Shown piece by piece: positions 44,200 to 52,452 of a DNA stretch of 64,000 nucleotides (positions are counted from its first letter, which is position 1; each line of letters opens with the position of its first letter). Position numbers and translations under genes: made by a program. The DNA is from Hallerella sp963652365 (lineage in GTDB: Bacteria; Fibrobacterota; Fibrobacteria; Fibrobacterales; Fibrobacteraceae), in assembly GCA_963652365.1 (NCBI GenBank), contig CAVJTH010000005.1:32546-96545 (forward strand), in the 5' to 3' direction. The notes below the pieces were generated by a model, which had not been told where the DNA came from, searched no databases, and was given only the letters and a program-made list of their open reading frames with translations.

Positions 44200-45705
44200 T
44201 TACCGGGCGGTCTGCCTGTAGCGATACATTCCTTCCGGATATTTTTCGCGGAGCATGCGGAGCGATTCGCTTTCGCTCTTGTTCCGGAAAACGGCCTTTC
44301 CGATGCTTTTCCCGTTGATGTCATAGACGGAATAGGAAAGAACGCCATTCTTTTCAAGGCGGATTCCCGGGAGCCTTTCCGTTCCTTCCGCGGCGAATTC
44401 GATCCAGTCCACGTTGAAGTAGGGATTCTTGACGAAGAGCCTTAACAAATGTTCCCCCTGCGAAATGGCGGATGTCTTTCCGGTGACGGAGGTGAACGCG
44501 TCGAAGCTCCCCGTGTTCGGAACCTCTACCGATGCGATTTCCGTTCCGTCGAGTTCGAGAGAGAACGCTCCGCCGTCCGTTCCGGAGGCGACGCTCGCCG
44601 TAAAGTCGAAAGAGCCTTCGCTTTGGACATCGACGGAAAAGAGAATCCACTCTCCCTGTTGCGTCCAGCCGTAGAAGTAGGCGCCGTTTGCCGTATCGAT
44701 TCCCGCGTTGTCGTCACGGTAGATCTTTGCGGGGGCGTCTTCGGGGTTCTTGTCGTAGTAGGCGATGTTCTGTCCGCCGAGGTCGTAGTTCTCGGCTTCG
44801 ATCTTTCCGGGAATCGGGATTCGTCCGTTAAAGGGCTCGCTCGATTTCGCGTCTTCGCCTGCGTTGTCGGATGAATCCTTTGGCGCCTCGCTTGCCTTGA
44901 GGAGCGGAAGCATGGTTTCCGCGTAGCGCTTTCCGAGCAGCTGGTATCCCGCGTTATCGAAGTGCAGGTTGTCGGAACCGCCGCTGCAATCCTTGGAACT
45001 CACGACATGGGCTGTCGGAATCCTGTTCGGTAGAGCGTCGATTTGCGAATTGGCGCTTGCGCATTGACCGCCCTGGAGTACTTCGCCGACAATCAGAGGA
45101 ACGCTGTCCGCAGAGAGAGCGAGGTCGGACAGCATGTCCTCGTAAACCTTTTTCACGGTCGTGGCCCACGTGTCGCTGTAGGCGTCCGTTTCTCCCTGGT
45201 GCATGAGAATGCCCTTGATGACGCCGACCTTCTTGGCTTCGGTGGCGAGATCGATGATCCGTCCGTAGGGATTGCTCCCGTAGTCGGCTGCCTTCTGCTT
45301 GAGCCAGGATTCGGCGCTCGAAAGGTAGCTCGAATATTGCGCCTTGTCGAAGAGCTTGATGCTTGCGCCTGCGACCGCGACGGGAATGACTCCGACCTTT
45401 ACGTTCGGGAGCTTTTCCGCCATGGTCTTTCCGAAGTAGTCCGCGGGAGAAAGGCCCGTGTAGCAGTGGAAAAGAGGCGGCACGGCAACGCTCCATTCGC
45501 CGAGCGTCCGTCCCATGTTTGAACACGTCATGGAAGCGAGAACGAGAAAGCGTTCGTTCTGGGTTCGGTTCTCTTCGATGACGTTCGCCTGGCCTTCCAT
45601 GTTGGACTGCCCGAACGCGATGTAGATGTGAAAGTTTGGATCGGGAGCGGCAAGCGCCACTTGACACATGGCGAAAAGGACGCTAAAGGCGAAAACTTTG
45701 TTCAC
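44200..45705 (-). CDS. Secreted CE6-like acetyl xylan esterase with CBM6 module and C-terminal sorting-type tail
   Basis: About 501 residues from a GTG start with GAGGAG at a good distance upstream. A signal peptide covers residues 1-20. The SGNH-type domain (about 24-280) has the GQSNM motif with Ser34, GILMHQGETDAY, and a final SDNLHFDNAGY that supplies the Asp/His. A linker of Asp/Ser/Glu leads to a CBM6-like domain (about 307-435) with IEAENYDLGG, then a C-terminal tail SYSVYDINGKSIGKAVF that matches the type of tail seen on many secreted Fibrobacter proteins. CE6 enzymes of Fibrobacter deacetylate xylan, which fits a plant-cell-wall degrader. Substrate is inferred from family. Confidence 0.85.
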   Translation of the reverse strand: MNKVFAFSVLFAMCQVALAAPDPNFHIYIAFGQSNMEGQANVIEENRTQNERFLVLASMTCSNMGRTLGEWSVAVPPLFHCYTGLSPADYFGKTMAEKLPNVKVGVIPVAVAGASIKLFDKAQYSSYLSSAESWLKQKAADYGSNPYGRIIDLATEAKKVGVIKGILMHQGETDAYSDTWATTVKKVYEDMLSDLALSADSVPLIVGEVLQGGQCASANSQIDALPNRIPTAHVVSSKDCSGGSDNLHFDNAGYQLLGKRYAETMLPLLKASEAPKDSSDNAGEDAKSSEPFNGRIPIPGKIEAENYDLGGQNIAYYDKNPEDAPAKIYRDDNAGIDTANGAYFYGWTQQGEWILFSVDVQSEGSFDFTASVASGTDGGAFSLELDGTEIASVEVPNTGSFDAFTSVTGKTSAISQGEHLLRLFVKNPYFNVDWIEFAAEGTERLPGIRLEKNGVLSYSVYDINGKSIGKAVFRNKSESESLRMLREKYPEGMYRYRQTAR

Positions 45706-45830
45706 GGGAGACTCCTCGGTTTGGGTTCTAGCCTTTTTAAAAGTATTGCGAAATCTTGCGCAGGGGAAAGACGGAAAGAAAGTTTCGTTGTTAAAGATTA
45801 AACGCGCGAATCTTCTCCTGGCCAATTTTA

Positions 45831-45836
45831 TATATT
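45831..45836 (+). promoter_or_regulatory. Putative -10 box (TATATT) for a leaderless terC mRNA
   Basis: TATATT ends eight bases before the ATG at 45844, with no Shine-Dalgarno between them. Confidence 0.4.
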
Positions 45837-45843
45837 AGCTCCC

Positions 45844-46809
45844 ATGATATTTTTCTGGATTGGCTTTCTAGCTCTAGTCGGCGTGATGCTTTCGCTGGAC
45901 CTTTGCCTCTTGAACAAGAAGGATCACGAAATCGGCGTGGGCGAGGCGCTCAAATGGACCGGTGTCTGGATCTTCCTCGCACTTCTTTTTGGCGGATTCA
46001 TCTTTTTTGCCTACGAGCATCATCTTCTGGGAATCGGAGTGCATGCCGGGGCGTCTCTTTCGGGGCTAGACGCCTTTGTGGAATATCTCACGGGATACGT
46101 TCTGGAAAAGTCGCTTTCCCTGGACAACATCTTTGTGATGGCGGCGATATTTTCCTACTTCGGGATTCCGCGGATTTACCAGCATCGCGTGCTCTTCTGG
46201 GGAATTCTCGGTGCGCTTGTCTTGCGGGGCGTCTTTATCCTGGGCGGAACGGCCCTGATTTCGCGGTTCCACTTCCTGATCTATTTCTTTGGCGCGTTCC
46301 TCATCTTTACGGCCATCAAGATGCAGTTCTCGAAAACCGACGGGGAAGTGGATCCTTCGAAAAATCTCGCGGTGCGCCTTGCCCGGAAGGTTTTCCCGGT
46401 GACGGATGAATGCCACGGGCACGATTTCTTTCTGAAAAAGGATGGCAAGCGCTTTGCCACGCCGCTTTTCCTTGCGCTGATCGTCATTGAATCTTCGGAT
46501 GTCCTTTTCGCCGTCGATAGCATTCCGGCTGTTTTTGGCGTGACGCTCGATCCCTTTCTGGTCTTCACGTCGAACATCATGGCGATTCTGGGCTTGCGCT
46601 CCCTATACTTTGCGCTGGCGGCGATGCTCGGCATGTTCCGCTTCCTGAAAAACGCGCTGGTCATCGTTCTTGCCTTTGTCGGCGTCAAGATGCTTGTATC
46701 CTCGCTGGTGGAATTGCCTAGCTGGGTGAGCCTTGTCGTCGTCTTTGCGATGATCGGGCTTGGAATCCTTGCAAGCGTCCTGATTCCCGAAAAGAAAGAA
46801 AAAGCGTAG
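45844..46809 (+). CDS. TerC family integral membrane protein
   Basis: A 321-residue protein with about nine helices. TerC-family members are linked to tellurite resistance or manganese handling (Alx type). Family features are LSLDNIFVMAAIFSYFGIP near residue 90, VIESSDVLFAVDSIPAVFG near 220, and an acidic intracellular loop. It is first in a two-gene unit with the radical SAM gene; the next ATG follows two bases after its stop. Function here is inferred from family only. Confidence 0.88.
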   Translation: MIFFWIGFLALVGVMLSLDLCLLNKKDHEIGVGEALKWTGVWIFLALLFGGFIFFAYEHHLLGIGVHAGASLSGLDAFVEYLTGYVLEKSLSLDNIFVMAAIFSYFGIPRIYQHRVLFWGILGALVLRGVFILGGTALISRFHFLIYFFGAFLIFTAIKMQFSKTDGEVDPSKNLAVRLARKVFPVTDECHGHDFFLKKDGKRFATPLFLALIVIESSDVLFAVDSIPAVFGVTLDPFLVFTSNIMAILGLRSLYFALAAMLGMFRFLKNALVIVLAFVGVKMLVSSLVELPSWVSLVVVFAMIGLGILASVLIPEKKEKA

Positions 46810-46811
46810 CG

Positions 46812-47726
46812 ATGCTCTATACGCCTTATCGGGACTTCTTGGCGAGGGAATTTCCCGCCTTTCGAAAAGTCCGGAAGCTTCCCCTTTCGGGCGGGATGTC
46901 TTGCCCGAATCTCGACGGAAGCCGCGGGCGCGGTGGCTGCGCCTATTGCAACAACGAGTCCTTTAGCCCGGTCTGGGACAAGGCCTGCGTTTCGGTCGAG
47001 GAGCAGATTCGGGAGCTTTTGCCGAAGATTCGCAAGAAGTATCGGGATGCGGGAATCCTCGCCTACTTTCAGCCCTATACGAACACCTATGCTCCGGTGG
47101 AAAGGCTTCGCCGGATTTACGAGCCGGTTTTCGCTTCGGAAGAAATCGCGGGAGTCGCTATCGGGACGCGTCCGGATTGCGTCGCGGACGATGTGCTGGA
47201 ACTTCTCGCCTGGGAAAATTCCCGGAAGAAGGTGATCCTGGAGCTCGGGCTCCAGACGGCAAATGACGATACGCTCAAGCGGATCGGTCGCGGTCATACG
47301 GTGGCGGATTTTCGGGATGCCGTTACCCGGGCTCACGCGGCAGGCCTCGTGGTCACGACCCACGTGATTCTTGGACTTCCCGGCGAAACGAACGAGGACT
47401 TTCTGAAAACGGCGGAAGTCGTCCGCGACTTGAAAATCTCTGCGGTGAAGATTCACCCGTTGCACGTGGTGCGAAACACTCGCCTTGCGGATTCGTTCGC
47501 AAAAGGGGAATTTTCCCTGCTTTCTTTTGACGATTATTGCCATGCGGTAGCGAACTTCATTCGGACAGCGGGACGCGATGTCGCGATCGAGCGGTTTAGC
47601 GGAGAAGCCCAGAACGAAACGCTGGTTGCGCCCGATTGGTGCGGAGACCGAAACGGAATCGTGAAGAGGGTGGAAGAGCTTTTGGCTGTGGGGGAGTTGA
47701 AACAGAGCTTAGATCTTGGAACTTAG
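46812..47726 (+). CDS. yhcC: Radical SAM protein, TIGR01212 family (YhcC-like)
   Basis: A 304-residue radical SAM enzyme of unknown reaction. The cluster motif reads CPNLDGSRGRGGCAYCNN, the YhcC form of the Cys triad. Further family features are FQPYTNTYAPVERLR, GTRPDCV, ELGLQTANDDTL and TTHVILGLPGET. The last few residues, QSLDLGT, are coded by the AGAGCTTAG-type repeat that continues after the stop, so the C-terminal end appears to have been altered by the repeat. It follows terC by two bases. Confidence 0.88.
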   Translation: MLYTPYRDFLAREFPAFRKVRKLPLSGGMSCPNLDGSRGRGGCAYCNNESFSPVWDKACVSVEEQIRELLPKIRKKYRDAGILAYFQPYTNTYAPVERLRRIYEPVFASEEIAGVAIGTRPDCVADDVLELLAWENSRKKVILELGLQTANDDTLKRIGRGHTVADFRDAVTRAHAAGLVVTTHVILGLPGETNEDFLKTAEVVRDLKISAVKIHPLHVVRNTRLADSFAKGEFSLLSFDDYCHAVANFIRTAGRDVAIERFSGEAQNETLVAPDWCGDRNGIVKRVEELLAVGELKQSLDLGT

Positions 47727-47928
47727 AGCTGAGACGAGAGTGAAGTGTGAAGAGTTGAGTGTGGAGTTCTGCGGACGTCTAGGCTCTAAAGCAGAGCTTA
47801 GAGATTAGATCTTAGTGGATAGTAAAGAGGAAACAGGAATCAGTTGAGTGTGAAGTGTGGGGTTCTGCGAACGTTTAGGTTCTACGTAAGAAGTACGGTG
47901 CGATTTCCAAGCTCTGAAAAAAGCTCCC
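47705..47928. repeat. AGAGCTTAG-type dispersed repeat block, copy 1
   Basis: A low-complexity stretch with GAGCTTAG/CTAAGCTC words, GTGAAGTGTG words, and a GGTCTCTAAAGCAG-like core. Bases 47761-47802 match 54340-54381 with one mismatch. The block begins inside yhcC and ends at the MATE gene. A related shorter copy lies at 47853-47885. Confidence 0.75.
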
Positions 47929-49260
47929 TCACACGACCGTCGCCTGTTTCCAGCGACCGCTTTTCAGTCGCCAGAAGTTTGCGCAGGAACGGTAGATCTC
48001 GTCGCACGCCATGCCGAGCCAGAGGCCGACAAGTCCCAGGTCCAGGACAAATGCGAGAAATAGCGCGGAACCCAGCCCAAGCGTCCACATCATGAGGCTC
48101 CCGAAGATGGCGGGGAACTTCGAATCGCCTGCCGCGCGCAGGGACGACGTGAGTACAACGTTTGCCGACTTGAACGGCTGCAGAATGACGTCGCACCAGA
48201 GGCACGCCGAACCCAGCCGGATGACTTCCGGATTGTCCGTGTAGAGACGGAGCAGATGCGGTCCCAAGAGGGCGACGAGCAGGGCGATAAGGAATCCGGC
48301 CGAGCAGCTTGCGACAAGAGACTGGGTCGTGCGGCGCGTTGCTTTCTGGTAGTCGTGCGCCCCGACGAGATGCGCCACGAGAATCTGGTTGCCGTTTCCG
48401 AGTCCCACTCCCAGGATGACGGCGAACATGGCGAAGTTCGCGCTAAAGACGCGAGCGGTCACGGCGAGCGTTCCGAGATGCACGACCATCGCGGTGATAA
48501 AGACCTGGAAGAGCTGGAAGCTGATCGGCTCCGCGGCGGCGGGAAGCCCGATGCGAATCCAGTCGCCGATGACCGCTCGGGAACGCTTGATGTCGCGGGT
48601 TCTTGTCCGGTGATGGATCTTGTAGCGCAAGACGCACCAGAGAATGCCGCAGGAAAAAGCCCACGAAAGAGCCGTGGCGAGCGCGACGCCTTCGACGTGC
48701 ATCTTGGGAATCCCGAAGAGACCGTTCAGAAAGACGATGTTCAGACAGATGTTGAGCGCGATGGTGGTCGCGTTTCCGACGAGGTTCCAGATCGTGAGAC
48801 CGTGCGTGGCGATGAGCGCGGTCAGCGTTGTCTGCAACGCCCTGAAGACGAATCCAAAGCTGATGACTTGCAAGAATTCGACGGCGTATCTTGACGCGTC
48901 GCCGGAAAGTCCCATGGCGTGGACAATCCAGTGCGAAGACGGCAAGATCAAAAATGTCATGGCGACGCCCAGGAGCAGGCTCCCGACGATGACCATCGAA
49001 ATCGTCGTTCGAGCGTGGCTGTTCGCGTTCGCCCCGAGAAACTGCGAAGCGATGCTTGCGCCTGCCTGGGAAAATGCCTGGATCGCGATGAAAATCGTGC
49101 CGAGTATCGGCATAAGCGCACCGACTCCGGCTGCGGCACTTTCGTTTGTACGCGACAAGAACCAGCTGTCCATCATCGGCTGGAAAACGCCGATGCCGAA
49201 CGTGACGATAAGCGGCCAGGAAAGGCTTAGTATTCCGCGGTCTTTGACTGTGTCGGTCAT
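47929..49260 (-). CDS. MATE-family multidrug efflux protein
   Basis: A 443-residue transporter with 12 helices in two six-helix halves. MATE proteins export drugs or metabolites using sodium or proton gradients. Family features include LSWPLIVTFGIGVFQPMMDSWFLSR at the start, GAGASIASQFLG-like residues near 80, and a second half with LGNGNQILVAHLVGAHDY. No substrate can be named. Its stop lies next to the repeat block; the spacing to proS is about 140 bases. Confidence 0.88.
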   Translation of the reverse strand: MTDTVKDRGILSLSWPLIVTFGIGVFQPMMDSWFLSRTNESAAAGVGALMPILGTIFIAIQAFSQAGASIASQFLGANANSHARTTISMVIVGSLLLGVAMTFLILPSSHWIVHAMGLSGDASRYAVEFLQVISFGFVFRALQTTLTALIATHGLTIWNLVGNATTIALNICLNIVFLNGLFGIPKMHVEGVALATALSWAFSCGILWCVLRYKIHHRTRTRDIKRSRAVIGDWIRIGLPAAAEPISFQLFQVFITAMVVHLGTLAVTARVFSANFAMFAVILGVGLGNGNQILVAHLVGAHDYQKATRRTTQSLVASCSAGFLIALLVALLGPHLLRLYTDNPEVIRLGSACLWCDVILQPFKSANVVLTSSLRAAGDSKFPAIFGSLMMWTLGLGSALFLAFVLDLGLVGLWLGMACDEIYRSCANFWRLKSGRWKQATVV

Positions 49261-49351
49261 GGGGAATCTTCGGATTCTTTTCGCTGCAATTTAAAAAAAT
49301 CGCAAAAGCCAGGCTTGATAAGGATCGCGAAAAGAATTTCCGGTGATATAA

Positions 49352-49378
49352 GAAGCATCCCCTTGCAAGGGATGCTTC
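49352..49378 (-). terminator. Hairpin after proS, probable terminator
   Basis: A 10-bp perfect stem (GAAGCATCCC with GGGATGCTTC) and seven-base loop, with only a weak T run on the minus strand. Confidence 0.45.
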
Positions 49379-49398
49379 GTGAAAATCGAAAGAGGGGA

Positions 49399-51084
49399 TT
49401 ACTTGCTGTAGAATTCCTTCACCTTTTCGACGACGTCGGCGAGGTTTACCATCGTCATTTCCTTTTCGGCGCGAGGCTTCCATTCGACCTGGCCGTTTTC
49501 GAGGCCCTTCTTGCCGAGCGCGATGCGGAGCGGGATTCCCCACAGATCCGCGTCCTTGAACTTGACGCCGGCGCGTTCGTCGCGATCATCGACAAGAACT
49601 TCGAATCCCGCGTCTTCGAGTTCCTTTTCGAGCTTGTCCGCGATTTCGGAATCCTTGGTGATGTTCACGATTTCCACCTGGAACGGCGCGATGTTCTTGG
49701 GCCAGATGGGTCCGAAATCGTCGTGGCTGTTTTCGACGACGCTCGCCATGAGACGTCCGACGCCGATACCGTAGCAACCCATGACAATCGGTTCCGCCTT
49801 GCCTTCGGGGGTGAGGAACGTCGCGTTCATGCTGCTCGAAAATTTCGTACCGAGCTTGAAGATGTTTCCGAGTTCGATGCCGCGGGTTTCGGAGAGCGCT
49901 TCTCCGCACTTGGGGCACTTGCAGCCTTCTTCCGCTTCGGCGATGTCCGCGACTTCGTAGTTCTGCAGGTCGCGTTTCGGGTTGCAGTGTAGGTAATGGA
50001 ATCCCTTTTCGTTTGCGCCGACGACGAGATCGCAGGCGTCTTCGAGTCCGGAATCGACAATGACGCGCGTATCGTGCGCGCCGATGGGGCTTGCAAATCC
50101 GGGAACCATGCCGCACTTTTCGATCAGCGAATCTTCGGCGGGGTAGAGTTCCTTCGCTTTCAGCAGGTTGTGCAGCTTGATTTCGGAAACGTCGAGATTT
50201 CCCGGGACAAGCGCCGTGACGAGCTTTCCGTTAAAGTCGAAGAATACGCACTTGGCCGTGGATTCCGGCTTGACATGCAGGAATGCGCAAAGTTCGTCGA
50301 TTGTTCCGGCATGAGGCGTCGCCACCTTTTCGAGAGCGGCGTCCGCGTCTCCCCGGTAAGGCGCGCGCTGGAACGTCGCGATTTCGCGGTTCGCCTGGTA
50401 GCCGCAATGCTTGCACAGAATCAGGTAGTCTTCGCCGTTCGGCGTGTCGAGCATGAATTCGTGGGCGATCTTTCCGCCCATGATTCCCGTGTCGGACTGG
50501 ACGATGACCGGTTCGATTCCCACCTTGCGGAAGATGTTCTGGTAAGCCTTGTATTCGAGTTCGTAATGCCTGTCGAGGTCTTCTTGCGACGTGTGGAAGC
50601 TGTAGGCGTCCTTCATGATGAATTCCCGGACACGGATAAGCCCGCCGCGTGCCCGCGCCTCGTCGCGATACTTTGTCTTGAACTGGTAGAGCATGAACGG
50701 GAGCTGCTTGTAGCTCGATACGACGTAGCGGACGAGATCCGTCATCGCTTCTTCGTGCGTCATCGCGAGGACCATGCTGTGGTTGTTCCTGTCCTTGAAT
50801 CGGAGCAGTTCGTCGCCGATCGCCGTGTAGCGACCCGATTCGCTCCAGAGTTCCGCTGTCTGCACGACCGGAAGATCGACTTCGATTCCGCCGATCGCGT
50901 TCATCTCGTCGCGGATGAGCTTTTCGATCTTTTTCAGGACGCGGAATCCCATGGGAAGGTAGCTGTAGATTCCCGTGGAGAGAGGCTTGATGTATCCGCC
51001 GCGCATGAGGAAGATATGGCTCGGCATCGTGGCGTCGCTCGGCGTTTCGCGGAGCGTGGTATAAAAGAACTTGGAGAGTTTCAT
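49399..51084 (-). CDS. proS: Prolyl-tRNA synthetase
   Basis: Charges tRNA-Pro. The 561-residue bacterial-type protein has class II motif 2 RDEARARGGLIRVREFIMKDAYSFH near residue 138, an editing domain inserted between about 225 and 390 that removes mischarged Ala, then motif 3 CYGIGVGRLMASVVE near 437 and the anticodon-binding domain at the end. The start at 51084 gives the usual MKLSKFFYTTL. No Shine-Dalgarno is obvious; a TAGATT box lies about ten bases upstream. It is divergent from the FKBP_N/thioredoxin gene. Confidence 0.95.
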   Translation of the reverse strand: MKLSKFFYTTLRETPSDATMPSHIFLMRGGYIKPLSTGIYSYLPMGFRVLKKIEKLIRDEMNAIGGIEVDLPVVQTAELWSESGRYTAIGDELLRFKDRNNHSMVLAMTHEEAMTDLVRYVVSSYKQLPFMLYQFKTKYRDEARARGGLIRVREFIMKDAYSFHTSQEDLDRHYELEYKAYQNIFRKVGIEPVIVQSDTGIMGGKIAHEFMLDTPNGEDYLILCKHCGYQANREIATFQRAPYRGDADAALEKVATPHAGTIDELCAFLHVKPESTAKCVFFDFNGKLVTALVPGNLDVSEIKLHNLLKAKELYPAEDSLIEKCGMVPGFASPIGAHDTRVIVDSGLEDACDLVVGANEKGFHYLHCNPKRDLQNYEVADIAEAEEGCKCPKCGEALSETRGIELGNIFKLGTKFSSSMNATFLTPEGKAEPIVMGCYGIGVGRLMASVVENSHDDFGPIWPKNIAPFQVEIVNITKDSEIADKLEKELEDAGFEVLVDDRDERAGVKFKDADLWGIPLRIALGKKGLENGQVEWKPRAEKEMTMVNLADVVEKVKEFYSK

Positions 51085-51160
51085 AGTGTGTTCAAATCTA
51101 GAAAATTTGCTAGTTTGTTCCCAAAACGCAAACCGTGTTCAATGTCAAGGAGACATAGAA

Positions 51161-52315
51161 ATGAAATTTCGCCATTTTGCGCTGACGGCGACCGCATTCG
51201 CTCTCGCAGCCTGCAATGGAATCAATGAAAGGAACAACGTGAAAGTCGGACTTTCGTCGAGCGACGAAGTCAAGATTTCCTATATGATCGGAACGTCGTT
51301 CGGAAACCAGCTCAAGGGCGTCCAGTCCCAGCTGGACTTTACGGTGAACGCTTCGGAGTTTGAAAACGGCATCCTGGACGGAAACAAGATGGTGCGAGAC
51401 ACATCCGCCACGGGGAATTCCCTGAAGTATCCGGATTCCGTGATGAACGAGATCGCGCGGGGAATGCAGAACCGCGCAATGTCCATCCAGATGGCGAAAA
51501 TGCCCCAGCCGAAAAAGGACTCGACGGACTCGTCCAAGGCTGTGCGGCCCGAAATGCCCTCGGCGATGACTGCCGAAGAGGCGAACCGGGCTTCCTATCT
51601 GATGGGTGTGCAGTTCGGTGCGCAATTTGCTTCGCTTTCGGAACAGGCGAATGCCGACTTGAACCTGGACGCGTTCCGTCTGGGCGTTCGGGATTTCGAC
51701 GCGGTCGCCAAGGATTCTTCCAAGTCGCTTCGCTTGCCCCAGGATACGCTCCAGGCGGTAAGCGTGAGACTTCGCGACAAGATTCTCGAAACCCGCAAGG
51801 CGGCTATCGAAAAGCAGAAGGCCGAGGAAGAAGCCGTGAAAAAGGCGATCGAGCCGCTTCGTGGCGACACGCTTCCCGATGGCACCCAGGCGAAGATGAA
51901 CTTCAAGGTCAAGGCGTCTGGCGTGAATGTCTCTGCCGAGAATCTCGAAGCCTATGCGGGTTCGCCGCTCTTTGTCTTCTATTTTTCCACGACCTGCGGG
52001 CATTGCCGCCATGCGACTCCCGAAATCAAGGAAATCGCGAGTGCGTTCAGGGACAAGGGAATCCGCTCCATCGCTGTCGCGAGCGGCGGAAACAACAAGC
52101 GCGCCATTCGCGGCTTTATCGAGGAATACAAGCTTGACGAAGCGAAAATCGATGTGTTCTTTGACGAGTCTCGCGAATTCGGCGAACTTTACAGCGACGG
52201 CTATGTTCCCAAGGTCTATGTCGTGAAGCCGGACGGTTCCCTGATGACGTTCAAGAACTTTGAGCAACAGAAGGATTCTATCCAGGTGGAACTCGGCAAG
52301 CTGAGTACAAAGTAA
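51161..52315 (+). CDS. Lipoprotein with two FKBP_N-like domains and a thioredoxin-like domain
   Basis: A 384-residue exported lipoprotein (signal MKFRHFALTATAFALAAC). Two repeats of the FKBP-N dimerisation domain follow: KISYMIGTSFGNQLKG (about 40-120) and RASYLMGVQFGAQFAS (about 145-215). A charged helical stretch leads to a thioredoxin/TlpA-like domain (about 255-384) with the redox motif Cys279-Gly-His-Cys282. The FKBP catalytic domain that normally follows FKBP_N is missing and replaced by the thioredoxin part. It has AAGGAG before ATG 51161; an upstream frame start at 51071 has no signal. It ends at a strong terminator. Confidence 0.82.
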   Translation: MKFRHFALTATAFALAACNGINERNNVKVGLSSSDEVKISYMIGTSFGNQLKGVQSQLDFTVNASEFENGILDGNKMVRDTSATGNSLKYPDSVMNEIARGMQNRAMSIQMAKMPQPKKDSTDSSKAVRPEMPSAMTAEEANRASYLMGVQFGAQFASLSEQANADLNLDAFRLGVRDFDAVAKDSSKSLRLPQDTLQAVSVRLRDKILETRKAAIEKQKAEEEAVKKAIEPLRGDTLPDGTQAKMNFKVKASGVNVSAENLEAYAGSPLFVFYFSTTCGHCRHATPEIKEIASAFRDKGIRSIAVASGGNNKRAIRGFIEEYKLDEAKIDVFFDESREFGELYSDGYVPKVYVVKPDGSLMTFKNFEQQKDSIQVELGKLSTK

Positions 52316-52335
52316 TTTTCGGTGAACTTGTACAG

Positions 52336-52373
52336 AAACCGCCTTCTCCTTGGGGAGAAGGCGGTTTTCGCTT
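52336..52373 (+). terminator. Intrinsic terminator after the FKBP_N/thioredoxin gene
   Basis: A 14-bp stem (AAACCGCCTTCTCC with GGAGAAGGCGGTTT), four-base loop, and TTTTCGCTTT on the plus strand. Confidence 0.8.
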
Positions 52374-52452
52374 TAAACGAAATTTCCGGAATGCCTAAAA
52401 CGAAAAAATCCGACAGGCGTCTGCCCATCGGAAGATAAGAGCTTGCTTGGCT

